Shown piece after piece: positions 7,526 to 14,390 of a DNA stretch of 14,390 nucleotides. This DNA is from an uncultured bacterium (GTDB taxonomy: Bacteria; Bacteroidota; Bacteroidia; Bacteroidales; Bacteroidaceae): NCBI GenBank assembly GCA_945788485.1, contig CALZMB010000026.1:1-14390 (forward strand). The letters run 5' to 3'. Each line of letters opens with the position of its first letter. The stretch's first letter is position 1. A program made the position numbers and the translations under genes. The notes under the pieces are model-generated. The model had not been told where the DNA came from, made no database searches, and saw nothing but the letters and a program-made list of their open reading frames with translations.

Positions 7526-7557
7526 CAAAGGTAGCAAGATATTCTGAGATATGCAAA
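7526..7557 (-). promoter_or_regulatory. Bacteroidetes-type promoter of tRNA-Val
   Basis: On the minus strand TTTG (7557-7554), a 20-bp spacer and TACCTTTG (7533-7526) match the TTTG/TAnnTTTG consensus perfectly. Transcription should start near 7518-7520, giving a 5' leader of about 65 bases to be removed by RNase P. The surrounding 7454-7622 stretch contains no gene. The comEC transcript could read into this region, as I see no terminator between comEC and the promoter. Confidence 0.85.
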
Positions 7558-7622
7558 TTTTCGCGGTGTTTTTTTATGTTTTTCTTGTTTTTTCTTCTGC
7601 CCGCCCTTTCTCCGCTTTCCAC

Positions 7623-9419
7623 TCACCACAAGTCGTCTTTATGCTTATCTTCTTGGTTGTCAGACCTGTATCCGTGCATCATAAGCAGTCGGAGGGCGAT
7701 GAAGACAATGACATACAAAGCCAGCAGCTGCACGGGCGAAACCGTTATTCCGGCAATGGCGGAGCAGGGCAGTGACGCTACGGCAGAGAGGAGGGCGTTC
7801 TGTGCCTCTACGGCGAAGCGGAGGGGAAAGAGTGGGATGGCGACAAGGAAAGAGATTGTGCCGCCCGTAGATGCCGACAAGCCCATCGTGGCGTAGAGCA
7901 GGCATGAGAGGGTTAAGATGACGGCGGACAACGGCAGGACGATGATGTTCGTGACGATGAATGCGAGGGGTATGATGCCGAAATAGAAAGCCGTGAGGGG
8001 CATGGTGCCGAGCTGTGCCGCTATGGATACGATGACGATGCCGATGATATAGTCTCTCAAGCGTTTCATCGCCTCTTCCGCCTCTACGACGAGGTATCTC
8101 GCCATCCATCTCCAGCTTCTCTTCTTCCGCCGCCGTTTCTGCGTCGCGCCTGTCCCGCGCACTATGTCGTCGTTTTCTGGCATCATCGACATCACGCGGA
8201 AATAGAAACTGTCAGACGGCCGCCATTCGGGCATCAGCCATCTTGTCAGGGGCTTTGAGAAAAGGTGTATTGAGAAGACGGCGAGGTAGGAGAGCTGGAA
8301 CCCGATGTCCCACACGCTTTGTGGCGAGAAGAGGGTGGCGAGGAACAGTGCCGCCCCGAGAATGTTGAGAGGGTGCTGCTTGTGCGCGGCGAGTGTCATT
8401 ATCTCGTAGATGGAGAGCATTGCCGCGGCGCGCACAACCGACGGCGACATCCCCGTGAACGCGACGTATGTCCACATTACGGCGAGGATGATACATGAGG
8501 CGTATGGCTTCCGCCGTCGCATGAAGAGGGTGAGCAGCATGAATATCGTGGCGAGGTGCATGCCCGACAGGGCGAGGATGTGTGACGCCCCTGCCAAGCT
8601 GTAGTCTTTGCGCAGCGATGCGGGCAGGCTGTCTTTCACGCCGAGTGTCATGGCGGAGATGACAGCTGTTGTCGCGGGTGGCATGCCGAGGCGTTCGAGC
8701 TGTTCGGTCATTGCCTGCCTGAGGATGTGGAGCCTCAGACAGGCGCGTGTCTCAATGGGGAGGAGGTGATGCAGGGAGGGCGTTTCCCGGCTGTTGCCAC
8801 GGGCGATGAATGCCGTGGCAAGGATGCCGTGCGAGCGCAGGTAGCGTATGTAGCTGAGGCTGAAGCCCGCGTTGTGCAGCTCGTTGAGATGCGCCAGACG
8901 CATCGTCGCTGTAAGCGAGGTACCCAACTGTGGCTTGCGTGACGGCGTGTCGCTGCTGTCGCACATCATGCTGACCCTAACTTTCTCTCCCTCAATAATC
9001 TTTCTCACAGCCGTCTCAGTACCGGACGGCGCCGTGCCGCGGCATACGACAGCCTCGAACATCCACACTTTGTTGTGTCTTGACGGCGTTGAGGTGATGA
9101 CGACAGGCACATCGTGCAGCATGACGGCATTGCTCCCTTGCGGCATCAGTCCGAGCAGCGCGTCTTGCTTTTGTGTGGCGAGTGACGAGCATACTCCGCC
9201 GAGAGCGGCGACGGCGAGCAGCGCGAAGAGGTTGCTGACGGCGGGCAGGCGGCGCATTGTGATGAGCGCGGCGGCAATGACGGCAGCTGCTGTCATGAGC
9301 CAGCAATGTGTGGAGAATGATGCAGAGAGGGTGTCGGCAGCCGCCACGCCCGCCACGAGAAGCATCGCATAGCGCAACAAGGGCATGGCGAGGATGGGGT
9401 TGCGGAGATGCGGCGTCAT
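7623..9419 (-). CDS. comEC: ComEC/Rec2-family competence membrane protein
   Basis: ComEC forms the inner-membrane channel through which single-stranded DNA enters during natural transformation. The 598-residue protein has N-terminal membrane segments (about 10-55 and 62-80), a soluble region typical of the family (about 95-205), and the Competence domain (about 240-580). That domain carries TLGVKDSLP (258-266), the hallmark ALSGMHL (283-289) and SPSVVRAAAM (325-334). The C-terminal metallo-beta-lactamase-like nuclease domain of the Bacillus protein is absent; the protein ends soon after the last membrane segment with a charged tail. A hydrophilic insertion at about 398-453, with RRRKKR at 430-435, separates two groups of membrane helices and is probably cytoplasmic. 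The gene begins 14 bp after cvfB, so it is probably translated from the same message. Whether this organism is competent cannot be judged. Confidence 0.93.
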   Translation of the reverse strand: MTPHLRNPILAMPLLRYAMLLVAGVAAADTLSASFSTHCWLMTAAAVIAAALITMRRLPAVSNLFALLAVAALGGVCSSLATQKQDALLGLMPQGSNAVMLHDVPVVITSTPSRHNKVWMFEAVVCRGTAPSGTETAVRKIIEGEKVRVSMMCDSSDTPSRKPQLGTSLTATMRLAHLNELHNAGFSLSYIRYLRSHGILATAFIARGNSRETPSLHHLLPIETRACLRLHILRQAMTEQLERLGMPPATTAVISAMTLGVKDSLPASLRKDYSLAGASHILALSGMHLATIFMLLTLFMRRRKPYASCIILAVMWTYVAFTGMSPSVVRAAAMLSIYEIMTLAAHKQHPLNILGAALFLATLFSPQSVWDIGFQLSYLAVFSIHLFSKPLTRWLMPEWRPSDSFYFRVMSMMPENDDIVRGTGATQKRRRKKRSWRWMARYLVVEAEEAMKRLRDYIIGIVIVSIAAQLGTMPLTAFYFGIIPLAFIVTNIIVLPLSAVILTLSCLLYATMGLSASTGGTISFLVAIPLFPLRFAVEAQNALLSAVASLPCSAIAGITVSPVQLLALYVIVFIALRLLMMHGYRSDNQEDKHKDDLW

Positions 9420-9433
9420 TGTTTGATGTTGTG

Positions 9434-10285
9434 TCAGAACAGGTTGTTTTGGTTTTTCAGTTCTATTCCGTCGGGCGCGATGGTGATGATGCGCTGTTTG
9501 TACAGGTCTCCTACCGCCTTCTTGAACACCTTCTTGCTGACATGGAACTCGCGGTAGATGTCCTCAGCCGGTGTCTTGTCGGTGAAGGGGCAGTAGCCGT
9601 CGTGATAGAAGAGGTATTCGTGCAGCTGTTCAGAGAACGAGAGTGTCTGTTTGCGTCCCTGCAGCTGCAGCGCGACGTCAATTTTCCCGTCGTCTCTCAC
9701 ATTGCTGACATACGCCTCCACTTTCTGCCCGATGCGCAGCGGTTTGAAGATTTGGTCTTTGTATATCATGCCGCGGAACATATTGTTGACGATGACTTTG
9801 TATCCGAGTTCTGTCTGCTGCCACACAAGCGCAGTCACCTTCTCGTTTCTTTTCAGTTCAGGCTTCTCTTGCGAGAAATGTTTCTCCACCTTCGCCGTAG
9901 CCACGATGCGGTATGATTCTTCGTCGAGGCGTATATAGACCATATAGTAGTTGTCTTTCTCCATCTTCACCTTCTGCTCTCTGAATGGGCAGAAGACATC
10001 TTTCATCAGTCCCCAGTCGAGGAACGCTCCGTGTTCGTTGACCCATGCCACTTTCAGGCAGGCGAACTCTCCGACCATGGCTTTCGGCTGTTGCGTGGTG
10101 GCGACGGGGCGTTCGTCCTGGTCGAGATAGATGAACACGTCTATTTCGTCTCCTATGGCGATGTCTTTCGGCGCGTAGCGTTTCGGCAGCAGTATGTCTC
10201 CTGTCGGTCCTCCGTTGAGGTAGAGTCCGAAATCCACTTTCCTCGCTACGGTCATTCTGTTTATTTTTCCTAATTGCAGTGGCAT
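9434..10285 (-). CDS. cvfB: CvfB-family S1 RNA-binding protein with winged-helix C-terminus
   Basis: This 283-residue cytoplasmic protein matches the CvfB/YitL architecture in layout and length. Three consecutive S1-type OB domains lie at about 3-62, 70-135 and 145-208 (VDFGLYLNGG, GAFLDWGLMKDVFCPF and KVIVNNMFRGMIYKDQIF are their typical strands). A winged-helix domain (about 212-283) ends in the VSKKVFKKAVGDLYKQRII pattern. CvfB binds RNA and affects virulence-gene expression in Staphylococcus aureus; its role in Bacteroidales is not known to me. I kept the ATG at 10285 because LGKINRMTVARKVDFG aligns with the family's N-terminus from its second residues on. This start overlaps the end of the upstream ATPase gene by 16 bp in another frame, which suggests translational coupling. 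comEC follows 14 bp later. Confidence 0.92.
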   Translation of the reverse strand: MPLQLGKINRMTVARKVDFGLYLNGGPTGDILLPKRYAPKDIAIGDEIDVFIYLDQDERPVATTQQPKAMVGEFACLKVAWVNEHGAFLDWGLMKDVFCPFREQKVKMEKDNYYMVYIRLDEESYRIVATAKVEKHFSQEKPELKRNEKVTALVWQQTELGYKVIVNNMFRGMIYKDQIFKPLRIGQKVEAYVSNVRDDGKIDVALQLQGRKQTLSFSEQLHEYLFYHDGYCPFTDKTPAEDIYREFHVSKKVFKKAVGDLYKQRIITIAPDGIELKNQNNLF

Positions 10286-10992
10286 TGTTCGTCGTGTGTT
10301 ATGGCGGTTTCTGTTATAATCTCTTGCGGTGTGTCAGCCGGTGTCGTTATCATTCCGTCCTGCATGTGTATGGTACGGTCGGTGAGTGCGGCGAGCGATT
10401 CGTCGTGCGTGACGATGACGAAAGTCTGTCCGAGGCGGTCTCTCAGTTCGAAGAAGAGGCGGTGGAGCTCTGTCTTGTTCTCTGTGTCGAGCGAGCCGGA
10501 CGGCTCGTCGGCGAGCACCACGTCGGGGTTGTTGATGAGTGCCCTTGCCACGGCGACGCGCTGTTTCTCTCCTCCCGAGAGGGCGGCGGGCTTATGTCCC
10601 GCGCGTTGTTCGAGGCCGAGCATCTGCAGGAGTTGCATCGCACGTTCTCTTGCCTGGCGTTTTGCCGTGCCGGCGATGAGGGCTGGCATCATGACGTTCT
10701 CTATGGCGGTGAACTCCGGCAGGAGCTGGTGGAACTGGAAGACGAATCCGATGTGCGTGTTGCGGAAGTCTGCGAGTGCCGTCTGCGACAGCGTGGTGAT
10801 GTCTGTGCCGCCGATGCTCACCGTGCCGCTGTCTGCCTTGTCGAGCGTGCCGATGATTTGCAGGAGTGTCGTCTTGCCTGCGCCGGATTTCCCGACGATG
10901 CTCACCACCTCGCCTTTGTTGATGTCGAGGTCGATGCCTTTCAGCACTTCGAGCGTGCCGAAGCTCTTTCTTATGTTTCTTACGTGTATCAT
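10270..10992 (-). CDS. lolD: LolD-like ABC transporter ATP-binding protein
   Basis: The 240-residue ATPase subunit belongs to the LolD/MacB class of ABC systems, which extract lipoproteins from the inner membrane or drive mechanotransmission. Seen in order are Walker A GKSGAGKTT (34-42), a Q-loop in FQFHQLLPEFTAIENV (85-100, a LolD-type signature), the ABC signature LSGGEKQR (138-145), Walker B VVLADEP (158-164) and the switch His196. I chose the ATG at 10992 because MIHVRNIRKSFG is the usual family start; an upstream ATG at 11022 would add ten residues (TTSIHTLPT after Met). No LolC/E-like permease lies in the window, so its partner must be elsewhere. The unusual C-terminal tail HDEQCHCN is encoded where the gene overlaps cvfB. 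It follows the antiporter gene closely, so an operon is likely. LolD versus MacB or FtsE is not settled. Confidence 0.88.
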   Translation of the reverse strand: MIHVRNIRKSFGTLEVLKGIDLDINKGEVVSIVGKSGAGKTTLLQIIGTLDKADSGTVSIGGTDITTLSQTALADFRNTHIGFVFQFHQLLPEFTAIENVMMPALIAGTAKRQARERAMQLLQMLGLEQRAGHKPAALSGGEKQRVAVARALINNPDVVLADEPSGSLDTENKTELHRLFFELRDRLGQTFVIVTHDESLAALTDRTIHMQDGMITTPADTPQEIITETAITHDEQCHCN

Positions 10993-11041
10993 TGTGGGTA
11001 GAGTGTGTATGCTTGTTGTCATGTCGGTGAGCCGATGGTCT

Positions 11042-13168
11042 TCATCCGAATATCCTGTGCATCAGCGCGCGCAGCATGTCGTATGCCGAGAGCTGCTCTG
11101 TGTGCTGTGCCGCGGTGAATGTCATGAGGTCTGCCTTGCCGTATTGGTCGGGGAAGATAATCATCGTGTTGTGGTTGCGCAGGTGTGGCGCCAGCTCTTC
11201 GGGCAGCCAGTCCATCGCCGTCTTGTATGATATGGTGCCTTTTCTGGCAGTGACCACCACCAGCATGTCGTCGTCGTTGACGCTGCGGATGAGGGCGGGC
11301 AGCTCGTTCCAGTGTGTCATCTGCTCGTATTGCGCCCTGACGCTCTGGTGCTGTGCGGTGATGTATTCGCGAATCGCCTGCAGCGACGCCTCGCGTCCGT
11401 TGAATGTGATGCGGCAGTCGAGGTTGCGCGCCATGCGTGCGAGGCGTTCCACCCATCGGTAGAATCCCGGTTCGAACTCTGCCCTCGACGGCACCGCCAC
11501 CTGCAGCGTCCTGAGTGTCGGCAGCGGCTGTATGCACCGCGCGATGATTATCTGCCTGTTGAGTCCGTTGTAGAGGCTTTGCGCGAACTCTCCCCAGAAG
11601 CGTGTCGTCACCTCCTGATGTATGTGCAGGCCCATTATTATCTCCGACGCGTCGTATTCCATGAAGGCGTGCTTGATGCCGTTGGCGATGTTCGTCGCCA
11701 GTCTCACCTGTGTCTGCATCCTCACGTCTGCCGCCGCCGCCGTCTTTGTCACTTGCGCCATCAGCTCCTGTCCCTGCTGCTGGTTGTATGCGGCGTTGTC
11801 GTCGTCATAGACGACGTTCAGCGCCACCAGCCCGCGGTTTAGCCTTCTGTTGCGCATCATTATGGCGATGTTGACGAGCGTGTCGCACGTCTCGGGATAT
11901 TTCACGGGTATGAGGATTTTCTCGTCGTCGCCCTCTTTCGGTTCCACCGCCTTGTTTCTGACGGACTGCAGCACCATCTGTTTCGATGCCTGTTCTGTGA
12001 CGATGGTGCTTATGATGCAGGTGAAGAGAATCATCATGACGACGCCGTTGAGCGCGGTGTGGTCCATGAGGAATGTGCCGCTTCCCGGCGCCATCTCCAT
12101 CTCCATGCCCACCATCACCATCGCGATGGCTCCTGCGGCGTGCGCTGATGTCAGTCCGAACATCATGTTTCCCGCCGCCCACGGCAGCCGCATCACGAGA
12201 CACGAGGCGTATGCCGCGATGGCTTTGCCGAGCGTGCCGAAGATGACCATTGTCGCCATGACGACGAGTATGCCGCCGCCCTCGAACAATATCCCGACAT
12301 CAATCAACATGCCCACGCCGATGAGGAAATACGGTATGAAGAGGGCGTTGCCCGTGAACTCTATGCGGTTCATGAGAGGCGAGACGTTGGGTATGAAGCG
12401 GTTGAGCACCAGCCCGGAGTAGAATGCTCCGAAGATTCCCTCCAGCCCTATCCATCCTGCCACAGCCGCCGAGAAGAACATGACGGCGAGGACGAAGATG
12501 AACTGCATGACGGCGTCGGAGTATCTGTGCAGGAACCACCGTGTCGTCCGCCGTATGGCGAGAGCCAGCAGTGCGCAGTATGCCGCGAACTTCGCCGCGA
12601 ACACGAGCCAGAAGGTCAGGGTTGTACCCTCAGAGTGGTGCGCGTCGGTGAGCGCGGCGAGCGTGACGAGCGAGAGGAGGAGCGAGAGCATCGACGCTCC
12701 GACGGAGATTGTCACGACGCGTTTGCGCTGCAGGCCGTAGCGTCCGACGATGGGGTAGGCGATGAGCGTACACGACGACATGATGCAGGCGAGCAGCAGG
12801 GCGGCGGAGGTGCTGTAGCGGAGATAGTGCACCGACGTGAAGAAGGTGAGCGCAAAGGGGGCGACGAACGACAACAGCCCGAACGCCGCGACGCTGCGTG
12901 CGTTCTTCTTCAGGCCCTCGGTGTCCATCTCCAGTCCGGCGAGGAACATGATATAGTACAGTCCCACCCTGCCGAAGAGGTGGAACGAATCGTCGCGCGC
13001 CAGGATGTTCAGCCCGTACTTCCCCACCAGCACGCCCGCCAGCACCATGCCGATGATGTGCGGGATGCGCAGCTTGCCCATGATGATGGGCGCCATGAGG
13101 ATGATGATGAGCACTACAAAGAAAATCAGTGTAGGGTCGGTGATGGGTAGGTAGTCTGACAGGTGCAT
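11042..13168 (-). CDS. CPA2-family cation:proton antiporter with C-terminal USP-like domains
   Basis: This 708-residue inner-membrane protein exchanges Na+ or K+ for protons. The Na_H_exchanger domain (about 12-395, some 12 membrane helices) includes KLRIPHIIGMVLAGVLVG (32-49), FLAGLEMD (75-82), SSCTLIAYPIVGRYG (131-145), GIFGAFYSGLVLN (244-256) and PYFLIGVGMLIDV (279-291), all typical of KefB/NhaS-type CPA2 exchangers. The soluble part (about 415-700) looks like one universal stress protein domain (KILIPVKYPET at 417-427 to about 545) and a second diverged copy (about 553-675). The USP ATP-binding loop G-x2-G-x9-G-S/T is not clearly present. There is no RCK/TrkA-N domain, unlike KefB/C. The tail probably senses cell state and gates transport. 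The lolD-like gene starts 19-49 bp downstream; the EamA gene lies 95 bp upstream. Confidence 0.92.
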   Translation of the reverse strand: MHLSDYLPITDPTLIFFVVLIIILMAPIIMGKLRIPHIIGMVLAGVLVGKYGLNILARDDSFHLFGRVGLYYIMFLAGLEMDTEGLKKNARSVAAFGLLSFVAPFALTFFTSVHYLRYSTSAALLLACIMSSCTLIAYPIVGRYGLQRKRVVTISVGASMLSLLLSLVTLAALTDAHHSEGTTLTFWLVFAAKFAAYCALLALAIRRTTRWFLHRYSDAVMQFIFVLAVMFFSAAVAGWIGLEGIFGAFYSGLVLNRFIPNVSPLMNRIEFTGNALFIPYFLIGVGMLIDVGILFEGGGILVVMATMVIFGTLGKAIAAYASCLVMRLPWAAGNMMFGLTSAHAAGAIAMVMVGMEMEMAPGSGTFLMDHTALNGVVMMILFTCIISTIVTEQASKQMVLQSVRNKAVEPKEGDDEKILIPVKYPETCDTLVNIAIMMRNRRLNRGLVALNVVYDDDNAAYNQQQGQELMAQVTKTAAAADVRMQTQVRLATNIANGIKHAFMEYDASEIIMGLHIHQEVTTRFWGEFAQSLYNGLNRQIIIARCIQPLPTLRTLQVAVPSRAEFEPGFYRWVERLARMARNLDCRITFNGREASLQAIREYITAQHQSVRAQYEQMTHWNELPALIRSVNDDDMLVVVTARKGTISYKTAMDWLPEELAPHLRNHNTMIIFPDQYGKADLMTFTAAQHTEQLSAYDMLRALMHRIFG

Positions 13169-13186
13169 TGCTATGGAGTTTTTTTT

Positions 13187-13255
13187 GCGTGCGTGACGTG
13201 CGTAACGACAGGAACGTGCGTAACGGAGGCGTTAGGAACGTTAGTAACGGGGGCG
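13187..13255. repeat. Nine-base-period short repeats between EamA and antiporter genes
   Basis: On the plus strand the unit varies around ACGTGCGTA: ACGTGCGTA at 13196-13204 and again at 13214-13222, joined by ACGACAGGA at 13205-13213, then TTAGGAACG and TTAGTAACG (13232-13249). The 9-bp period holds for about 70 bp with much drift. The repeats fill most of the 95-bp gap after the EamA stop codon. I do not recognise a protein or RNA in them. Confidence 0.55.
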
Positions 13256-13263
13256 TGGCTTTC

Positions 13264-14163
13264 TCAGCTGTTCTTCGCGCGAGAGATGTTCACGAGCCAC
13301 ACGCCGGCAAAGACGAGGGCGATGGCAAGCAACTGCGACCATTGCAGCAGCGCTATGCCGAGGGCGAGCGACACGCCGACGGACACCACGGGCTGAACGT
13401 AGTTATACACCGAGACGACGGTGGGGCGCAGCACGCGCTGTCCCATCATCGTGAGGATGTATGCCACGAAAGTGCCGAAGAAGACGACGTATGCTATCTC
13501 AGCCCATGTCTTCGCCGGCACCGCCGCCCAGTCGTTGGCGATGAGGCGCGGCGCGGAGAGCGGGATGGTAGCTATCGACGCCCACAGGAATATCCATTTG
13601 TTTGTCGTGAAGACGCTGTAGCGTTTTATGAGCGGGTTGAAGAGCGAGAGATACAGGGCGAAGGAGAACTGCGCGCCGAGGCACATCAGGTCTCCGCGTA
13701 TGTCGCCCACCTTGTCTGTGACAGCCGCCGCGCTGGTGAGGATGAGGATGAGCGCCCCGGAGCATCCCGTCAGCACACCCAACGCCTTCTTCCCCGTCAG
13801 TGGCTCTTTCAGTATGATGGCAGAGAGAATCATGGCGAAGATGGGCATCGATGTCGTCACGATGCTTGCGTTGACGGGCGAGGTGACGGAGAGGCCGATG
13901 GTGTAGAGGCCTTGGTTGGTGACGATGCCAAGCAGTCCGGCTCCCGCAAAGAGCGGGATGTCGCGCCGCGCCACCTTCTCAGTCTTCACGAACAGCGACG
14001 TCAGCCAGAACAGCAGCGCGCCGCCGGTCACGCGGAACGCCACCATCATCATGCCGTCGATGCCGTGCGTCATGGCGTCTTTCCCTAACGGCGCCATCAG
14101 TCCCCAGAAGGCGCAGGCAAGGAACATGGAGAGATGGGCGATGCTTTTACTTTTAGTTGACAA
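13264..14163 (-). CDS. EamA/DMT-superfamily drug or metabolite transporter
   Basis: The 299-residue inner-membrane protein has two tandem EamA repeats and about ten helices. The first repeat spans about 8-140 (HLSMFLACAFWGLMAPLGKDAM, with NQGLYTIGLSVTSPVNASIVTTSMPIF at 88-114). The second spans about 156-290 (GDLMCLGAQFSFALYLSLFNPLIKR; NYVQPVVSVGVSLALG). Members export small metabolites or amino acids, or supply uptake; the substrate cannot be told from sequence. The full-length reading starts at TTG (14163); no ATG lies upstream before a stop codon. The first ATG, at 14127, would start inside the first membrane helix (MFLACAFWG) and remove the basic N-terminus, so I prefer TTG. No consensus promoter is visible upstream. 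The gene lies between short-repeat stretches on both sides; it may form a separate transcript from the antiporter. Confidence 0.88.
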   Translation of the reverse strand: MSTKSKSIAHLSMFLACAFWGLMAPLGKDAMTHGIDGMMMVAFRVTGGALLFWLTSLFVKTEKVARRDIPLFAGAGLLGIVTNQGLYTIGLSVTSPVNASIVTTSMPIFAMILSAIILKEPLTGKKALGVLTGCSGALILILTSAAAVTDKVGDIRGDLMCLGAQFSFALYLSLFNPLIKRYSVFTTNKWIFLWASIATIPLSAPRLIANDWAAVPAKTWAEIAYVVFFGTFVAYILTMMGQRVLRPTVVSVYNYVQPVVSVGVSLALGIALLQWSQLLAIALVFAGVWLVNISRAKNS

Positions 14164-14168
14164 GATTC

Positions 14169-14199
14169 TACAATTTATAATTTACAATGTACAATTTAT
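14169..14199. repeat. AT-rich direct repeat before the EamA start
   Basis: TACAATTTAT occurs at 14169-14178 and 14190-14199, 11 bases apart, with the related TTTACAATG between. The element lies six bases upstream of the proposed TTG start. Similar AT-rich repeats are, as I recall, common between genes in Bacteroidales. Confidence 0.5.
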
Positions 14200-14213
14200 G
14201 TTGTCCCCGTTGT
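14200..14213. repeat. GTTGTCCCCGTTGT repeat, first copy
   Basis: A 14-base sequence, GTTGTCCCCGTTGT, repeated exactly at 14298-14311. It has a 9-base unit, TTGTCCCCG, followed by the start of a second unit. Confidence 0.6.
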
Positions 14214-14260
14214 GTTATTCGCACTATGTCTATTATCAGCGGTGCTCATCAATTTCATAG

Positions 14261-14274
14261 TGTCACTTGTGACA
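14261..14274. promoter_or_regulatory. Perfect palindrome TGTCAC-TT-GTGACA, possible operator
   Basis: TGTCAC (14261-14266) and GTGACA (14269-14274) are exact reverse complements, two bases apart. The site lies about 90-100 bp upstream of the EamA start, where a regulator could bind. It shares the GTGAC core with half-sites at the left end of the window. No regulator gene is nearby, and the link is inference. Confidence 0.35.
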
Positions 14275-14297
14275 AACGAGTAAATATATCGAATGAA

Positions 14298-14320
14298 GTT
14301 GTCCCCGTTGTCCCTGTTGT
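14298..14320. repeat. GTTGTCCCCGTTGT repeat, second copy, extended
   Basis: The second copy of the 14-mer continues with TCCCTGTTGT, giving two and a half units of the 9-base motif TTGTCCCCG with one C-to-T change. GC-rich bases stand out against the AT-rich flanks. The two copies are 98 bp apart and both lie upstream of the EamA start. Confidence 0.6.
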
Positions 14321-14390
14321 CGTAAATTATTTTTCAGTTGACGAGTTGATAGCATTTGAGTGCTGAGTTTTGTGATGACAGTACTAATAA

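Larger units (their letters stand above)
14164..14390. other. Non-coding region upstream of the EamA gene
   Basis: No gene or TTTG/TAnnTTTG promoter is evident on either strand within the window. It holds an AT-rich direct repeat, two copies of a GTTGTCCCC-type repeat and a perfect short palindrome, each listed separately. A gene on the plus strand could begin to the right of the window. Confidence 0.5.

Noticed and set aside
7140..7629. Minus-strand open frames across the tRNA-Val gene
   Set aside because: They run through the tRNA, its terminator and its promoter, so they are not genes.
13168..14088. A 306-residue plus-strand open frame opposite the EamA gene
   Set aside because: Its composition (Arg, Glu, His, Asp) is that of a shadow of a membrane-protein gene, and its start lies in the short repeat.
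13187..14320. Short repeats as a CRISPR array
   Set aside because: The units are 9 bp with no unique spacers, and no cas gene lies in the window.
14354..14390. A promoter at the right edge for a gene beyond the window
   Set aside because: TTTG boxes are present, but the matching -7 position falls at or beyond the last base, so it cannot be judged.

Overview
This window looks like ordinary chromosome from a member of the Bacteroidales; a Prevotella or Muribaculaceae relative is my guess, made by eye without a search. The support is as follows. There are three promoter-like sites of the Bacteroidetes type (TTTG, about 20 bp, TAnnTTTG), two of them perfect. Shine-Dalgarno sequences are absent before the starts I checked. 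The gene content is typical of the group: etfB-etfA-acyl-CoA dehydrogenase, a 283-residue CvfB, and a ComEC without a C-terminal hydrolase. Intergenic DNA is AT-rich or made of short repeats, while coding DNA is GC-rich. No phage, insertion sequence, CRISPR array or rRNA is visible.

Plus-strand half (1-7157). After 371 bp of non-coding DNA with a promoter comes a RelA/SpoT-family gene whose hydrolase motifs are intact but whose synthetase motifs are mostly replaced. An SDR oxidoreductase follows 48 bp later, and a hairpin with a T-tract ends this unit. A perfect promoter then starts etfB-etfA-acyl-CoA dehydrogenase, which together look like an FAD-based dehydrogenase and its electron carrier. 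A long hairpin follows the last gene.

Convergence (7158-7622). Two hairpins separate the converging units. The second is the terminator of a tRNA-Val(UAC) gene on the minus strand, which has its own perfect promoter.

Minus-strand half (14163 down to 7623). In transcription order it holds an EamA/DMT transporter, a CPA2 cation:proton antiporter with a cytoplasmic universal-stress-protein-like tail, a LolD-like ABC ATPase without its permease, the S1-domain protein CvfB (16 bp overlap with the ATPase gene) and ComEC. The last four are tightly packed and probably co-transcribed. The EamA gene lies between two stretches of short 9-bp repeats and probably starts at TTG.

I see no clearly new multi-gene system. 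The points most worth a second look are the RelA/SpoT protein with a decayed synthetase and missing helical domain, the electron-transfer operon around an unusually large acyl-CoA dehydrogenase, and the short-period repeats flanking the EamA gene.
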